This document shows positions 17,796 through 27,430 of a DNA stretch of 64,000 nt, piece after piece. Origin of the DNA: Pseudomonadota bacterium (GTDB taxonomy: Bacteria > Pseudomonadota > Alphaproteobacteria > Rhodospirillales > Magnetospirillaceae); contig JAJZVW010000005.1 of assembly GCA_021847015.1 (NCBI GenBank), positions 62,001-126,000 of the forward strand, given 5' to 3'. Below the pieces are notes generated by a model that ran no database searches, had not been told where the DNA came from, and saw nothing but the letters and a program-made list of their open reading frames with translations. Both the position numbers and the translations under genes were made by a program. Every line of letters starts with the position of its first letter. Within the stretch, counting starts at the first letter, position 1.

Positions 17796-18557
17796 ATGAC
17801 CGTCCATTTCATCGGCGCCGGTCCGGGCGCTCCGGACCTCATCACGATCCGCGGACTCAACTTGATCCGCCGCAGTCCGGTGGTGCTCTACGCCGGCTCC
17901 CTGGTGCCGGCCGAAGTGGTCGCCGAGGCCCCCAGAGGCGCACGGGTGGTCGATACCGCGCCGCTCACCCTCGACGAGATCGTCGCCGAGATGGCCGGCG
18001 CCGCCGAGGCGGGCTTCGACGTGGCGCGGGTGCATTCCGGCGATCCCTCGCTTTACGGTGCCATCGCCGAACAGATGCGCCGGCTCGACGCCCTCGCCAT
18101 CCCCTACGACGTCACTCCGGGGGTACCAAGCTTCGCCGCCGCGGCGGCCGCCCTCGCCACGGAGCTGACGCTGCCGGACATCAGCCAGACGGTGATCCTG
18201 ACCCGAACCGCGGTGCGTTCCTCAGCCATGCCGGAGGGAGAAGATCTGGCGGGCTTGGGCCGCAGCGGCGCGACCCTGGCCATCCACCTGTCGGTCAACA
18301 ATCTCGCCCGCGTGGTGCTGGACCTGACCCCCCTTTACGGGGCCGATTGCCCGGTGGTGGTGGCCTGCCGCGTGTCCTGGCCCGATCAGATCCTGCTGCG
18401 CGGGACGCTCGCCGACATCCGGCGCAAGGTAAAGGAGGCCGGGATCACCCGCACGGCCCTGATCCTGGTCGGCCGCGTCCTGGGCGAAAGCGCATTCACC
18501 GATTCCCGGCTGTATGCGCCCGATCACGATCATGTGCTGCGCCCCGGGCGGCCATGA
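17796..18557 (+). CDS. cobM: Precorrin-4 C11-methyltransferase
   Basis: SAM-dependent tetrapyrrole methylase of corrin-ring synthesis (CobM/CbiF), 253 residues. It has the family opening [18 protein letters not shown], the LVPAEVV segment, [16 protein letters not shown] and the [15 protein letters not shown] loop. The ATG at 17796 fits the family; the in-frame stretch before it is non-coding. Its 3' end overlaps the convergent cobK by 62 bp. No cobalamin riboswitch was recognised in the 170-bp leader. Confidence 0.93.
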   Translation: MTVHFIGAGPGAPDLITIRGLNLIRRSPVVLYAGSLVPAEVVAEAPRGARVVDTAPLTLDEIVAEMAGAAEAGFDVARVHSGDPSLYGAIAEQMRRLDALAIPYDVTPGVPSFAAAAAALATELTLPDISQTVILTRTAVRSSAMPEGEDLAGLGRSGATLAIHLSVNNLARVVLDLTPLYGADCPVVVACRVSWPDQILLRGTLADIRRKVKEAGITRTALILVGRVLGESAFTDSRLYAPDHDHVLRPGRP

Positions 18558-19299
18558 CCGCCGCCGTCCAGTCCAGGGCGGCGGCGATGGTGGTGACGGC
18601 CGGGCCGGCCGGCGGGAGCGGCCGGCGCACCATCAGCACCGGCAGGGACAAGGCCCGCGCCGCCGCGATCTTGGCGTAGGTGGCCTCGCCTCCGGCGGCC
18701 TTGGCGACCACCACGTCGATGGAATGCCGGCGGAGAAGCCGGATCTCGTCCTCAAGCCCGAAGGGGCCGCGGCCGATCACCACCTCGGATTCCGGCAGGT
18801 CCAGCGGCGCCGGCGCCAGCAGACGCACCAGGAAACGCACGCCGGCCGTACGCGCGAAGGCCGGCAGTTCCTGGCGGCCCACCGCCAGGAAGGCGCGGCG
18901 GCCCAGGGACGGCAGCCGGGCAGCCGCGCCGCCCATGGTATCGGCCTCGGTCCAACGATCCCCGTCGCGTCGCACCCAGGGTGGCCGGACCAGGGTCAGG
19001 CGCGGGACTCCCGCCGCCGCGCAGGCCCGCACCGCATGGTCCGATATCCGCGCGGCGAAGGGATGGGTGGCGTCGATGACCGCATGGACCATTTCGCCGC
19101 GCAAATAGGCCGCCAACCCGTCCGCGCCGCCGAAACCGCCGATGCGCACGCGCCCGGGCACATCCGGCACGGTCCCGGTCCGTCCCGCCAGGGAGCTGAC
19201 CAGGCCGAGCGCCGCGCCGAACCGCTCCGCCAGTGCGGACGCCAGGGCGGCGGCCTCGCCCGTCCCACCCAGGATCAGCAGGCGGAGCGGGGTAATCAC
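18496..19299 (-). CDS. cobK: Precorrin-6A / cobalt-precorrin-6A reductase
   Basis: NAD(P)H-dependent reductase of corrin synthesis (CobK/CbiJ), 267 residues. The N-terminus [19 protein letters not shown] is the dinucleotide-binding loop, followed by the family segments [20 protein letters not shown] and RFLVRLLAP, and the C-terminal [20 protein letters not shown]. The GTG at 19299 overlaps the cbiD stop (GTGA), so cbiD and cobK are coupled. The last 20 residues overlap cobM on the other strand. Confidence 0.9.
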   Translation of the reverse strand: MITPLRLLILGGTGEAAALASALAERFGAALGLVSSLAGRTGTVPDVPGRVRIGGFGGADGLAAYLRGEMVHAVIDATHPFAARISDHAVRACAAAGVPRLTLVRPPWVRRDGDRWTEADTMGGAAARLPSLGRRAFLAVGRQELPAFARTAGVRFLVRLLAPAPLDLPESEVVIGRGPFGLEDEIRLLRRHSIDVVVAKAAGGEATYAKIAAARALSLPVLMVRRPLPPAGPAVTTIAAALDWTAAVMAARGAAHDRDRAHTAGNR

Positions 19300-20369
19300 G
19301 GGCGGTCTCCCGCCCGGCCGAGGATGCGCCCGCCGCGATCCACCACCCAGACGTCCACCGCCATGCCCCCCGCAAGGATCGCCCGCACGCTTTCGCGCGC
19401 GCGCCGGGCGATGGCCTCGGCCAACGGAAAGCTCTCGGCCAGCATCACCGCCTGGGCCGCCGTCGTCGCGCGCCGCGCCGCCTCGACCAGAGCGGATTCC
19501 GCCCCCAGTTCGGCCAGCATGTCCGCCAGCAGGCCCCGGTCCACCGCCGTGGCGCCGGAATGGAGGTTCATCGCGCCGCCCGCCAGCTTGGCGAGTTTGC
19601 CCGGTCCCCCGGCCAGCGTCAGCTTGGCGAAGGGCTTGGCGCGCAAGTGCTTGAGCAGCGCGCCGGCGAAATCGCCCATGTCGATGATGGCCTGGTCGGG
19701 CAGGGACATCTCGTGCCGGATCGCCGCTTCCGAGGTCTTGCCGGTGGCGGCGGCCACATGGCAGATGCCCAGCGCGGCGGCGACGTCCACCGCCCGCTGG
19801 ATCGAATGGACCCAGGCCGAACAGGAATAGGGGATGACCACCCCGGTGGTCCCCAGGACCGACAGGCCGCCAACGATGCCCAGCCGGGGGTTCATGGTCC
19901 TGGCGGCCAGCGTTTCGCCCCCGGGGATGGCGATGGTGACCACGCAATCCGCGGCGACGCCCAGCGCCTCGGCGGCATCGGCGATGTTGTCGGCGATCTG
20001 GGCGCGCGGCCCGGGATTGATGGCCGGCTCGCCCGGGGGCAGCGGCAGGCCGGGCAGGGTGACCGTGCCCACGCCGGGGCCGGCGCGAAAGACGATGCCG
20101 CTTCCGGCCGGCGCCGGGGTCACGGTGGCCAGGATCAGGGCGCCATGGGTGACGTCGGGATCGTCGCCCGCGTCCTTGACGATTCCCGCCGACGCGCCAT
20201 CCGCCTTCCGCTCGGCCGCGGCCAGGGGAAAGGCCGGGGTTCGGCCCTGGGGCAGGCGGATGGTCACCGGGTCGGGAAACGTGCCGCCGTGCAGCGCGGT
20301 GAACGCGGCCTTGGCGGCGGCGGCGGCGCAGGCGCCGGTGGTCCATCCCTTGCGCAATGCCTTCCTCAT
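19296..20369 (-). CDS. cbiD: Cobalt-precorrin-5B C1-methyltransferase
   Basis: CbiD methylates C1 during ring contraction in the anaerobic-type corrin pathway. The 357 residues begin with MRKALRKGWTTGACAAAAAK, the family hallmark (WTTGACAAAA), and include GPRAQIADNIADAAEALG and GDFAGALLKHLRAK. The ATG at 20369 gives the normal length; the long frame upstream is a shadow of cobA. cbiD instead of cobF points to the oxygen-independent route, even though the neighbours are usually named in the Cob style. Confidence 0.93.
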   Translation of the reverse strand: MRKALRKGWTTGACAAAAAKAAFTALHGGTFPDPVTIRLPQGRTPAFPLAAAERKADGASAGIVKDAGDDPDVTHGALILATVTPAPAGSGIVFRAGPGVGTVTLPGLPLPPGEPAINPGPRAQIADNIADAAEALGVAADCVVTIAIPGGETLAARTMNPRLGIVGGLSVLGTTGVVIPYSCSAWVHSIQRAVDVAAALGICHVAAATGKTSEAAIRHEMSLPDQAIIDMGDFAGALLKHLRAKPFAKLTLAGGPGKLAKLAGGAMNLHSGATAVDRGLLADMLAELGAESALVEAARRATTAAQAVMLAESFPLAEAIARRARESVRAILAGGMAVDVWVVDRGGRILGRAGDRP

Positions 20370-20444
20370 GACCGGCACTGTAAGTCGGCCCGACGGTGAT
20401 GAAAAGGACAGCAATGGCGGCGCGACTTGTCTATAGTGGCGCCC

Positions 20445-21227
20445 ATGCGCGACCTGCCCTTCGACCTCCCAACCTTCGAGCCCGGAACCGTCTGGCTGGT
20501 GGGCGCCGGCCCGGGCGATCCCGGATTGCTGTCCCTGCTGGCTCTCCATGCGCTCAGGCACGCCGACGTGATCGTGCAGGACGCCCTTGTCGATCCCCGC
20601 GTCGTCACCCTGGCCCGCCCCGGCGCCGAAATCGAACCCATGGGCAAGCGCGGCGGCCACGCCAGCCCGCGCCAGGGCGACATCAACGACCGGCTGATTG
20701 CGCTGGCGCGCGCGGGCAAGCGCGTGCTCCGCCTCAAGGGTGGCGATCCGTTCGTGTTCGGGCGCGGTGCCGAGGAAGCCCTGGCCCTGGCGGATGCCGG
20801 CATCGCCTTCCGCGTCGTGCCGGGAATCACCGCTGGGGTGGGCGGGCTGGCCTATGCCGGCATTCCCGCCACCGCCCGCGACTGCAATTCCTCGGTGGCG
20901 TTCGTCACCGGCCATGGCCAGGACGGCAGCCTTCCGCAGGGCTTCGACTGGGACGGGCTGGCGCGTGGCGCGCCGGTGATGGTGTTCTACATGGCGCTCC
21001 GCCAGCTCGACGAGGTGGTCGCCCGTCTGCTGGCCGCCGGCCGCCACGCCGATGAGCCGGTGGCCGTGGTGAGCCGGGCGGCCACCGAACATCAGGTGGT
21101 GTTGGAAAGCACTCTCGGCCGTCTCGTCGCCGACGTCGCCGCCGCGCATCCCGAGCCGCCGGCCCTGTTGGTCGTGGGCGGTGTCGTCGCCCTGCGCCGC
21201 CGATTGAACTGGTGGCGGCCGGGCTGA
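20445..21227 (+). CDS. cobA: Uroporphyrinogen-III C-methyltransferase (SUMT)
   Basis: Makes precorrin-2 from uroporphyrinogen III with two SAM, the branch point to cobalamin and siroheme. From ATG 20445 it is 260 residues, with the signature VWLVGAGPGDPGLLSLLALHAL, GKRGGHASPRQGDIN and LRLKGGDPFVFGRGAEEA. A TTG at 20427 would add six residues but lacks family support. It is divergent from cbiD with 75 bp between, probably a shared promoter region. Confidence 0.93.
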   Translation: MRDLPFDLPTFEPGTVWLVGAGPGDPGLLSLLALHALRHADVIVQDALVDPRVVTLARPGAEIEPMGKRGGHASPRQGDINDRLIALARAGKRVLRLKGGDPFVFGRGAEEALALADAGIAFRVVPGITAGVGGLAYAGIPATARDCNSSVAFVTGHGQDGSLPQGFDWDGLARGAPVMVFYMALRQLDEVVARLLAAGRHADEPVAVVSRAATEHQVVLESTLGRLVADVAAAHPEPPALLVVGGVVALRRRLNWWRPG

Positions 21228-21248
21228 GGGGGAATCGGGTTCGACGTC

Positions 21249-22034
21249 ATGACCAGCCCCGACAGTCTTCTCGCCGTCCTGTCCTCCGGCCTCTCCCTGT
21301 GCCGGGTCGCGGTCGCCGACAACGGCGGGCTGCTGGCCGGGCTGTTCCTCACCGGGCTGGTGGGCAGCGTCACCCATTGCGTGGGCATGTGCGGCCCCTT
21401 CGTCCTGTCGCAGGTGACCGCCCGGTTCGAGGCGGTGCCGGCCAGCCAAATGCGGGAATGGCATCGCCTGAGCGGCGCGGCGCTGATCCCCTATCACCTC
21501 GGGCGGGCCACGACCTACGCCGTCCTTGGCGCGGTGGCGGCCTCGGCCGCCGGGGCGTTGGCCGGGTGGGGCGGTTTCCGTTTCCTCGCGGCCGCGCTGC
21601 TGGTGTTCGCCGCCGTCTTCCTGGCGGGGATGGCGCTGCCCAGGCTGAAGGCGCTGCTGTTCCCCGACGCTTCGGGCGAAGGCTGGTGGAGCGGGACGGT
21701 GGGCGCGTGGGCGCGGCCGCTGTTCGCCAATCCCACCGGCCTGCGCGGCTGGCTGCTGGGGCTGGCATTGGGCTTCATCCCCTGCGGCCTGCTGTACGCG
21801 GCTCTCGCCGCCGCGGCCGCGACCGGCGATCCCGTGGCCGGGGCCCTGGCCATGGTCGCCTTTGCCGCCGGGACGCTGCCGGCGCTGTTCGCCGTGGGGC
21901 TGGCCGGCCATGTCGCCGCCGGCCGCTGGCGTGGACCGATCCTGCGATGGGCGCCGCTGCTGCTCGTCGCCAATGCCGGCATGCTGGGGCTGATGGCCGT
22001 CCGCATGCTCGGTGGAACCCCGCTGGGAGACTGA
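21249..22034 (+). CDS. UreH-like (TauE/DsbD-type) membrane protein, probable metal handling for cytochrome oxidase
   Basis: A 261-residue polytopic protein with six predicted helices. It has the family signature LTGLVGSVTHCVGMCGPFVLSQ with the Cys-X3-Cys pair (VTHC, GMC), and the second repeat GLALGFIPCGLLYAALA. Members of this family often lie with copper or cytochrome c oxidase assembly genes. Here a SCO1 gene starts 5 bp downstream, which supports a role in copper or thiol delivery for respiration. The exact substrate is unknown. Confidence 0.78.
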   Translation: MTSPDSLLAVLSSGLSLCRVAVADNGGLLAGLFLTGLVGSVTHCVGMCGPFVLSQVTARFEAVPASQMREWHRLSGAALIPYHLGRATTYAVLGAVAASAAGALAGWGGFRFLAAALLVFAAVFLAGMALPRLKALLFPDASGEGWWSGTVGAWARPLFANPTGLRGWLLGLALGFIPCGLLYAALAAAAATGDPVAGALAMVAFAAGTLPALFAVGLAGHVAAGRWRGPILRWAPLLLVANAGMLGLMAVRMLGGTPLGD

Positions 22035-22038
22035 GCCG

Positions 22039-22635
22039 ATGACGAGCCGAAACACACCTCTCGTCGCCATTTTCGCCCTCATCCTCGTGCTGACGTTGGG
22101 CGTCGGCCTCCGCTACCTGGTGTGGGACAGCCATCACCCAGGGGGCGGCGCCACCATCGGCGGACCGTTCACCCTGGTGGACGGCGATGGCCGCACGGTC
22201 ACGGATTCCGATTTCCGTGGGCGCTTCATGCTCGTCTATTTCGGCTACACGTTCTGTCCCGACGTTTGCCCCACCACCCTGGGGATCATTGCCTCGGCGC
22301 TGGACAAGCTCACGCCCGAGCAGAGGCAGCGCATCGCGCCCCTGTTCATCACCGTCGATCCCGAGCGCGACACCCCCAAGGTGGTCAAGGATTACGCGGC
22401 CTCGTTCTATCCCGGCATGATCGGCCTGACCGGGACGCCCGAGCAGGTGACGGCGGCGGAAAAGGCGTACAAGGTCTATGCGGCCAAGGCCAGGCCCACC
22501 AGCGACGGCATCTATACGGTGGATCACTCGTCGATCATCTATCTGATGGGAACCGACGGCCGTTTTCTCGCCCATTTCGCCCATGGCGCGACGGCCGACC
22601 AGATCGCCGACGGCCTGCGCAAAGTCCTGAACTGA
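22039..22635 (+). CDS. SCO1/SenC copper chaperone for cytochrome oxidase
   Basis: A 198-residue thioredoxin-fold protein anchored by one N-terminal helix (about 7-27), facing the periplasm. The copper motif is FCPDVCP (C73, C77) and the third ligand is H163 in VDHSSIIYLM. SCO proteins load CuA of cytochrome c oxidase or act as thiol reductases. The ATG at 22039 is preferred over an upstream in-frame start that overlaps the UreH-like gene. No oxidase subunit is in the window. Confidence 0.92.
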   Translation: MTSRNTPLVAIFALILVLTLGVGLRYLVWDSHHPGGGATIGGPFTLVDGDGRTVTDSDFRGRFMLVYFGYTFCPDVCPTTLGIIASALDKLTPEQRQRIAPLFITVDPERDTPKVVKDYAASFYPGMIGLTGTPEQVTAAEKAYKVYAAKARPTSDGIYTVDHSSIIYLMGTDGRFLAHFAHGATADQIADGLRKVLN

Positions 22636-22661
22636 TCGTGGCGGCCTTCGTTCGCTTTCGG

Positions 22662-22745
22662 TGTCATTCCGACCGGGCGCGAGCGGGCGGAGGTATCCTT
22701 CACGCGATGGTGCCTGAAAGATCCTTCGCTTGCGCTCAGGATGAC
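22662..22745. repeat. Family A palindrome, diverged
   Basis: A diverged inner palindrome, from TGTCATTCC to CAGGATGACG, without recognisable terminal repeats. It ends 20 bp before the cobB start and fills the gap after the SCO gene. Confidence 0.65.
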
Positions 22746-22765
22746 GACAAAAGAGGGGCCGCGGC

Positions 22766-24088
22766 GTGGCTCCCGGCCTGATCGTCGCCGCGCCCGCTTC
22801 GGGCAGCGGCAAGACGATGGTGACGCTGGGGCTGCTGCGCGCCCTGGCCGGGCGCGGCGTGCGGGTGGCCTCGGCCAAGATCGGTCCCGATTACATCGAT
22901 CCCGCCTTCCATGCGGCGGCCACCGGCCGGCCGTGCCTGTCGCTGGATTCCTGGGCCATGCGCCGGAGCATGCTGGCCGCCGTGGCGGACGAAGCGGGCG
23001 AGGGTGCCGATCTGGTGCTGTGCGAGGGGGTCATGGGCTTGCTCGACGGGGCGGACGCGCCCGTTGGCGAGCCCGACGGCTCGACGGCGGAGGCGGCCGC
23101 GCTCACCGGCTGGCCGGTGGTGCTGGTGGTCGATGCGCGGGGGATGGCCGCGTCCGTCGCGGCGGTGGTCGCCGGTTTCGCCGGCGCCCGGCCCGACGTC
23201 ACCGTCGCCGGGGTCATCGTCAACAGGGTCGGTGGCGACAAGCATCGGCGCATGATCGCGCGCGCCATGGCGGCCCATGTTCCCGACGTGGCGGTTCTGG
23301 GCTTTCTGCCGCGCCGGGAGAGCCTGGCGGTGCCCAGCCGGCATCTTGGGCTGGTGCAGGCATGCGAACATCCCGACGTCGCGGGTTTTCTCGCCCGTGC
23401 CGCGGCCCTGGTGGCCGAGCATGTCGACCTCGATGCCCTGGCTGCCATGGCGCGGAGCGGCCGGCTGCGTGCCGACGGGTTTCCCCACCCCGCCGTTCCG
23501 CCCCTCGGCCAGCGCATCGCCGTGGCACGGGACGAGGCGTTCGCCTTCACCTATCCGCTAATCCTCGCCGGTTGGCGGCGGGCCGGCGCGGAACTCCGCT
23601 TTTTCTCGCCCCTGGCCGGCCAAGGTCCCGCCGCCGATGCCGACGCGGTCTACCTTCCCGGCGGCTATCCCGAACTGTACGCCGCGCGGCTGGCGGGACA
23701 GGACGATTTCCGAGCCGGCATGCGCGGCGCCGTAGCACGGGGCGCCGCCGTGCTGGGGGAATGCGGCGGCTACATGGTTCTGGGGCGGACGCTCGCCGAT
23801 GCGGACGGCGCCGTCCATCCCATGCTGGGCCTTCTGCCGGTGGACACCAGTTTCGCCGCACCCCGGCGCCATCTCGGCTATCGCCGCCTCACCGTCCTGA
23901 CGGACGGTCCGCTGGGTGCGGCCGGGATGGGCTTCCGCGGCCACGAATTCCATTTCGCCTCGGCCACGGCCGAGGATGGCGAGCGCCTGTTCGCCGTCGC
24001 CGATGCCGCCGGCGCTCCCCTGCCGGACGCCGGATGCCGCGCCGGGCGGGTGATGGGGTCGTTCGTCCACCTCATCGATCGCGCGTGA
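22766..24088 (+). CDS. cobB: Cobyrinate a,c-diamide synthase
   Basis: ATP- and glutamine-dependent amidation of the a and c side chains of (hydrogeno)cobyrinic acid (CobB/CbiA), 440 residues. The N-terminal dethiobiotin-synthetase-like domain has APASGSGKTMVTLGLLRAL and SAKIGPDYIDPAFH, plus CEGVMGLLDG. The C-terminal class I glutaminase has YLPGGYPELY and the nucleophile in GECGGYMVLGR, and ends with the histidine of GSFVHLID. The start is GTG at 22766. It is the end of the cob cluster here; other cob genes must lie elsewhere. Confidence 0.93.
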   Translation: MAPGLIVAAPASGSGKTMVTLGLLRALAGRGVRVASAKIGPDYIDPAFHAAATGRPCLSLDSWAMRRSMLAAVADEAGEGADLVLCEGVMGLLDGADAPVGEPDGSTAEAAALTGWPVVLVVDARGMAASVAAVVAGFAGARPDVTVAGVIVNRVGGDKHRRMIARAMAAHVPDVAVLGFLPRRESLAVPSRHLGLVQACEHPDVAGFLARAAALVAEHVDLDALAAMARSGRLRADGFPHPAVPPLGQRIAVARDEAFAFTYPLILAGWRRAGAELRFFSPLAGQGPAADADAVYLPGGYPELYAARLAGQDDFRAGMRGAVARGAAVLGECGGYMVLGRTLADADGAVHPMLGLLPVDTSFAAPRRHLGYRRLTVLTDGPLGAAGMGFRGHEFHFASATAEDGERLFAVADAAGAPLPDAGCRAGRVMGSFVHLIDRA

Positions 24089-24274
24089 CGCTGCCGCGAC
24101 GCGGCACGGGTTCATCCCCGCTTAACCACGGCGGACGCATTATCGGGCTGCGGCGGGGTCGCGTGGCGGTCATGGCGAAAACGGGCTAACCCGGACGAGT
24201 CTCTTGCCCTTATCCTAATCCATCGGGCAAACCCCTCCTCGTTGGTCGTACCTCCTTGGCAGGGAAAGGGGCGC

Positions 24275-25519
24275 ATGCTCTATCAAATTCACGAATTGCA
24301 GCGCGCGACCTTCACGCCCTTGCGTATGGTCGCGGGGGCGATTCAGACGATCTATAGCCATCCGTGGCTGCCGTTGGCGTACACCCGGTTCGGCCGGGCG
24401 ATGGTGGCCGGCGCCGAACTGGTGGAACGCGCCACCCGCCGGTACGTGAAGCCCGCCTTCAACCTGCCGTTCACCGAGACCGGCCCCGACCGGGTGCCCG
24501 TGCGCGAGGTGGTGGCGGTGGCCAAGCCGTTCTGCACGCTGCTGCATTTCCGGCGCGAGGGGGTGGAGGGGCGATCCGATCCCCGCGTCCTGGTGGCGGC
24601 GCCGCTGTCGGGCCATTTCGCCACCCTGCTCCGGGGCACGGTGAAGACCTTGTTGCCCGAGCACGATGTCTACATCACCGACTGGCACGATGCGCGGGAT
24701 GTGCCCCTGGCGCAGGGCGGGTTCGACCTCGACGATTACATCGACTACGTGACCGAGTTCCTGCGCTTCCTGGGGCCCGATACGCACGTGCTGGCGGTTT
24801 GCCAGCCGGCGGTGCCGGTGTTGGCGGCGGTGTCGCTCATGGCGGCCGGCGACGATCCCTGCCAGCCGCGGTCGATGGTGCTGATGGGCGGGCCCATCGA
24901 TACCCGCATCAGCCCGACCAAGGTCAACGAGGTCGCCACCGCGAAACCGCTGTCCTGGTTCGAACGGGCCGTGATCCATCCGGTTCCGCCCAATCATCCG
25001 GGCCGCGGGCGGCGGGTCTATCCGGGCTTTCTGCAATTGCAGGGGTTCATGAGCATGAACCTGGAACGCCACGTCGGCGAGCACCTGGGCCTGTTCCACA
25101 ACATGGTCCGCGGCGATGGCGATTCCGCCGAACAGCACCGCAAATTCTACGACGAGTACCTGTCGGTGATGGATCTGTCGGCCGAGTATTATCTTCAGAC
25201 CATCGAAACCGTGTTCCAACAGCACCGCCTGGCCCTGGGCACCATGCGCTCGCGCGGGCGGCCGGTAGATCCGTCCCTGATCCGCCGCACCGCGCTCATG
25301 ACCGTCGAAGGGGAGCGGGACGACATCACCGGCGTCGGCCAGACCGAAGCCGCCCACCGCCTGTGTCCCGCTCTGCCCGAGGCGCTGCGCCGTCACCACC
25401 TCCAGCCCAAGGTCGGCCATTACGGCGTCTTCAACGGCCGGCGCTGGCGCGAGGAGATTTATCCCGATGTCCGCGACTTCATCCGCACCCACGATTCCCG
25501 CGCCGTTCTGGCGCAGTAA
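24275..25519 (+). CDS. phaZ: Intracellular polyhydroxyalkanoate depolymerase
   Basis: Mobilises stored poly(3-hydroxybutyrate) granules. The 414 residues align with intracellular PhaZ of the Ralstonia type: [17 protein letters not shown] start, [13 protein letters not shown], and the nucleophile elbow [12 protein letters not shown] where Cys176 takes the place of serine. The catalytic Asp and His are expected in [16 protein letters not shown] and [10 protein letters not shown]. The ATG at 24275 has AGGGAAAGGGG upstream. Its end overlaps the UPF0260 gene by 53 bp. Confidence 0.92.
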   Translation: MLYQIHELQRATFTPLRMVAGAIQTIYSHPWLPLAYTRFGRAMVAGAELVERATRRYVKPAFNLPFTETGPDRVPVREVVAVAKPFCTLLHFRREGVEGRSDPRVLVAAPLSGHFATLLRGTVKTLLPEHDVYITDWHDARDVPLAQGGFDLDDYIDYVTEFLRFLGPDTHVLAVCQPAVPVLAAVSLMAAGDDPCQPRSMVLMGGPIDTRISPTKVNEVATAKPLSWFERAVIHPVPPNHPGRGRRVYPGFLQLQGFMSMNLERHVGEHLGLFHNMVRGDGDSAEQHRKFYDEYLSVMDLSAEYYLQTIETVFQQHRLALGTMRSRGRPVDPSLIRRTALMTVEGERDDITGVGQTEAAHRLCPALPEALRRHHLQPKVGHYGVFNGRRWREEIYPDVRDFIRTHDSRAVLAQ

Positions 25520-25931
25520 GGCGCTGGCGGAGCTGACGCCCCGGGAATGGGAATCCCTGTGCGACGGCTGCGGCAAGTGCTGTCTGCACAAGCTGGAGGA
25601 TGCGGACGCGGACGGGGTTTATTACTACACCAACGTCGCCTGCCGGCTGCTGAACCTGGGTACCTGCCGGTGCAAGGACTACGAGGGGCGGCGAAGCCAC
25701 GTTCCCGACTGCGTGCAGCTCACCGCCGATGCGGTCGCCGGCCTGGGCTGGCTGCCGTCGAGCTGCGCCTACCGGCTGCTGGCCGAAGGCAAGGACCTGC
25801 CGTGGTGGCATCCGCTGGTGTCGGGCGATCCCGAGACGGTGCATTCGGCCGGGATTTCGGTGCGGGGCCGGGCCATCGCCGAGAACCGCGCCGGGCCGCT
25901 CGATCACCACCTGGTGACCTGGCCGGCGTGA
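25467..25931 (+). CDS. UPF0260 family cysteine-cluster protein (YcgN-like)
   Basis: A 154-residue cytoplasmic protein with the family signature [18 protein letters not shown] and further cysteines in [15 protein letters not shown] and PDCVQL, a likely metal or Fe-S site. The function of YcgN proteins is not established. The ATG at 25467 overlaps phaZ by 53 bp, but the conserved FWR segment lies just behind it, which supports this start. Confidence 0.9.
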   Translation: MSATSSAPTIPAPFWRSKALAELTPREWESLCDGCGKCCLHKLEDADADGVYYYTNVACRLLNLGTCRCKDYEGRRSHVPDCVQLTADAVAGLGWLPSSCAYRLLAEGKDLPWWHPLVSGDPETVHSAGISVRGRAIAENRAGPLDHHLVTWPA

Positions 25932-26471
25932 TCACTTCCCCTTGGGGCGGAAGGCCTTGCACGCCTCCGGCCGGGTGTCCAGCCGGGGGCCGCCGATGAG
26001 GTCGATGCAATAGGGAACGGCGGGCATCACCGCGTTCAGGCAATCGGCGATGGCGCTGGGCTTGCCGGGCAGGTTCACGATCAGGCTCCGGCCGCGGATG
26101 CCGGCGGTCTGGCGCGACAGGATGGCGGTGGGCACCACCTTCAGGCTCTCCTGGCGCATCAGTTCGCCGAATCCCGGCATCATCTTTTCGCACACGGCCT
26201 CGGTGGCTTCCGGCGTGACGTCGCGCGGCGCCGGTCCGGTGCCGCCGGTGGTGACGATCAGGGCGCAACGCTCGACGTCGGCCAATTCCGTCAGCGTCGC
26301 CTCGATCACCGGCCGCTCGTCGGGGATCACCCGCGCAACCGCCCGCCACGGGCTGGCCAGGGCGTTGACCAGCCAGGCCTCGATGGCGGGACCGCCCTCG
26401 TCCTTGTACACGCCCCGGCTGGCGCGGTCGGAAACGGTGACGATGCCGATGGCGATGGCGGGTTCGGTCAT
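25932..26471 (-). CDS. mogA: Molybdopterin adenylyltransferase
   Basis: MogA adenylates molybdopterin before molybdate insertion, in molybdenum-cofactor synthesis. It has 179 residues with the MoCF-domain motifs GIVTVSDRASRGVYKDEGGP, LIVTTGGTGPAPRDVTPEA and IVNLPGKPSA. The ATG at 26471 overlaps the stop of the upstream exported protein (ATGA). No other moa/moe genes are near; modD at 3.8-4.6 kb is the only related gene. Confidence 0.92.
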   Translation of the reverse strand: MTEPAIAIGIVTVSDRASRGVYKDEGGPAIEAWLVNALASPWRAVARVIPDERPVIEATLTELADVERCALIVTTGGTGPAPRDVTPEATEAVCEKMMPGFGELMRQESLKVVPTAILSRQTAGIRGRSLIVNLPGKPSAIADCLNAVMPAVPYCIDLIGGPRLDTRPEACKAFRPKGK

Positions 26472-27013
26472 GGCGAGTCCTGTTCCAGACGCACGGCGTC
26501 GAACATGGCATTCCACTCGGCCAGCCGGGCGGCGGACACCGGCGGTGCGGCGGTGTCGAAGGGCGCGCCGCGCCAGGCCCGGGCCAGCACGTACAGCGCC
26601 TCGCGGCCGTGGATGGCGTAATACAGGGTGTAATTGCCCTTGCCGTCGCCCTTGAAACGGCCGCAGGCGATGGCGCGCCGGCCCGCGTCGGCGGCACCGT
26701 CCAGCGCGACGGTGCGTACCGGTTCGGCGGCCATGCCGTCGCAAACGGGCTCCATTTGCTGCGGGAGGCCGCCGAGGAAGGTGCCGGCGGACATGGCCGC
26801 GCCGCGGAACGCCTGGATGGACAGCCGTTGGGTCCAGTCGTCGTCGGTTTGGTTGGCCGGGACCAGCTCGCGGACGTCGGCGATTCCGTCCGTATGGGTA
26901 TCGACCACTTTCCAATCCGCCAATTCGGGGACCACCAGACGTTCCTTGGCCCAAGCCGGGGCGGCGGCGGCGAACAGGATGGCGGACAAGGCGATCGCGG
27001 CTCGTCGGGACAT
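26468..27013 (-). CDS. Exported protein of unknown function
   Basis: A 181-residue protein with a clear signal peptide (cleaved after AAAAPAWAKE). The mature part has two cysteines (EPVCDGM and IACGRFKGDGKGNY) spaced as for a disulfide. I do not recognise a named family, although the pattern of a hydrolysis-resistant periplasmic alpha/beta domain with DDWTQRLSIQAF recurs in proteobacterial hypothetical proteins. It is coupled to mogA by a 4-bp overlap. Confidence 0.75.
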   Translation of the reverse strand: MSRRAAIALSAILFAAAAPAWAKERLVVPELADWKVVDTHTDGIADVRELVPANQTDDDWTQRLSIQAFRGAAMSAGTFLGGLPQQMEPVCDGMAAEPVRTVALDGAADAGRRAIACGRFKGDGKGNYTLYYAIHGREALYVLARAWRGAPFDTAAPPVSAARLAEWNAMFDAVRLEQDSP

Positions 27014-27136
27014 GGTTCCGGTTCTCGCGGGTGAACGCCGGCTACCGTAGCGCGGTCGGGCCGGAGAAACAACCGGCAGCCCGCCCGCGGCAGTGCCTCG
27101 GTTTGACTCCCTCCCGCCGCGCTGGCGAGCGACGCC

Positions 27137-27163
27137 ATCAATGATTAGATTGTCAGCATTGAT
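27137..27163 (+). promoter_or_regulatory. Candidate FitAB operator
   Basis: A perfect inverted repeat, ATCAATG and CATTGAT with 13 bases between, lies 18 bp before the antitoxin start. Ribbon-helix-helix antitoxins bind such sites to repress their own operon. The local A+T content also suggests a promoter. Confidence 0.55.
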
Positions 27164-27181
27164 TTCAAGGCCGGGGCATCC

Positions 27182-27430
27182 ATGGCCAGCATCACGATCC
27201 GCAATCTCGATGAACCGCTAAAGGCACGCCTGCGCGTCCAGGCCGCGATGCATGGTCGCTCGATGGAGGACGAGGCCCGCGATATCCTGCGGACCGCACT
27301 CAATCGCGAACCGTCGTCCCCAACCAATCTGGCCGCCGCCATCCGTGCGCGATTTGCGCCATTGGGCGGTGTCGATCTGCCCGAGACGCCGCGCGAGCCG
27401 ATGCGCGAGCCGCCGGATTTCGGCGCATGA
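27182..27430 (+). CDS. FitA-type ribbon-helix-helix antitoxin
   Basis: An 82-residue type II antitoxin. The N-terminal ribbon-helix-helix (MASITIRNLDEPLKARLRVQ, then HGRSMEDEARDILRTAL) matches the FitA/Arc-like group, with an acidic C-terminal toxin-binding tail. Its stop overlaps the start of a PIN-domain gene (ATGA), the usual FitAB arrangement, but that toxin is truncated. The antitoxin is intact and probably still binds its own operator. Confidence 0.85.
   Translation: MASITIRNLDEPLKARLRVQAAMHGRSMEDEARDILRTALNREPSSPTNLAAAIRARFAPLGGVDLPETPREPMREPPDFGA

Noticed and set aside
22012-22038. Earlier in-frame start for the SCO gene
   Set aside because: It overlaps the UreH-like gene and lacks the signal-anchor pattern; ATG 22039 gives the usual length.
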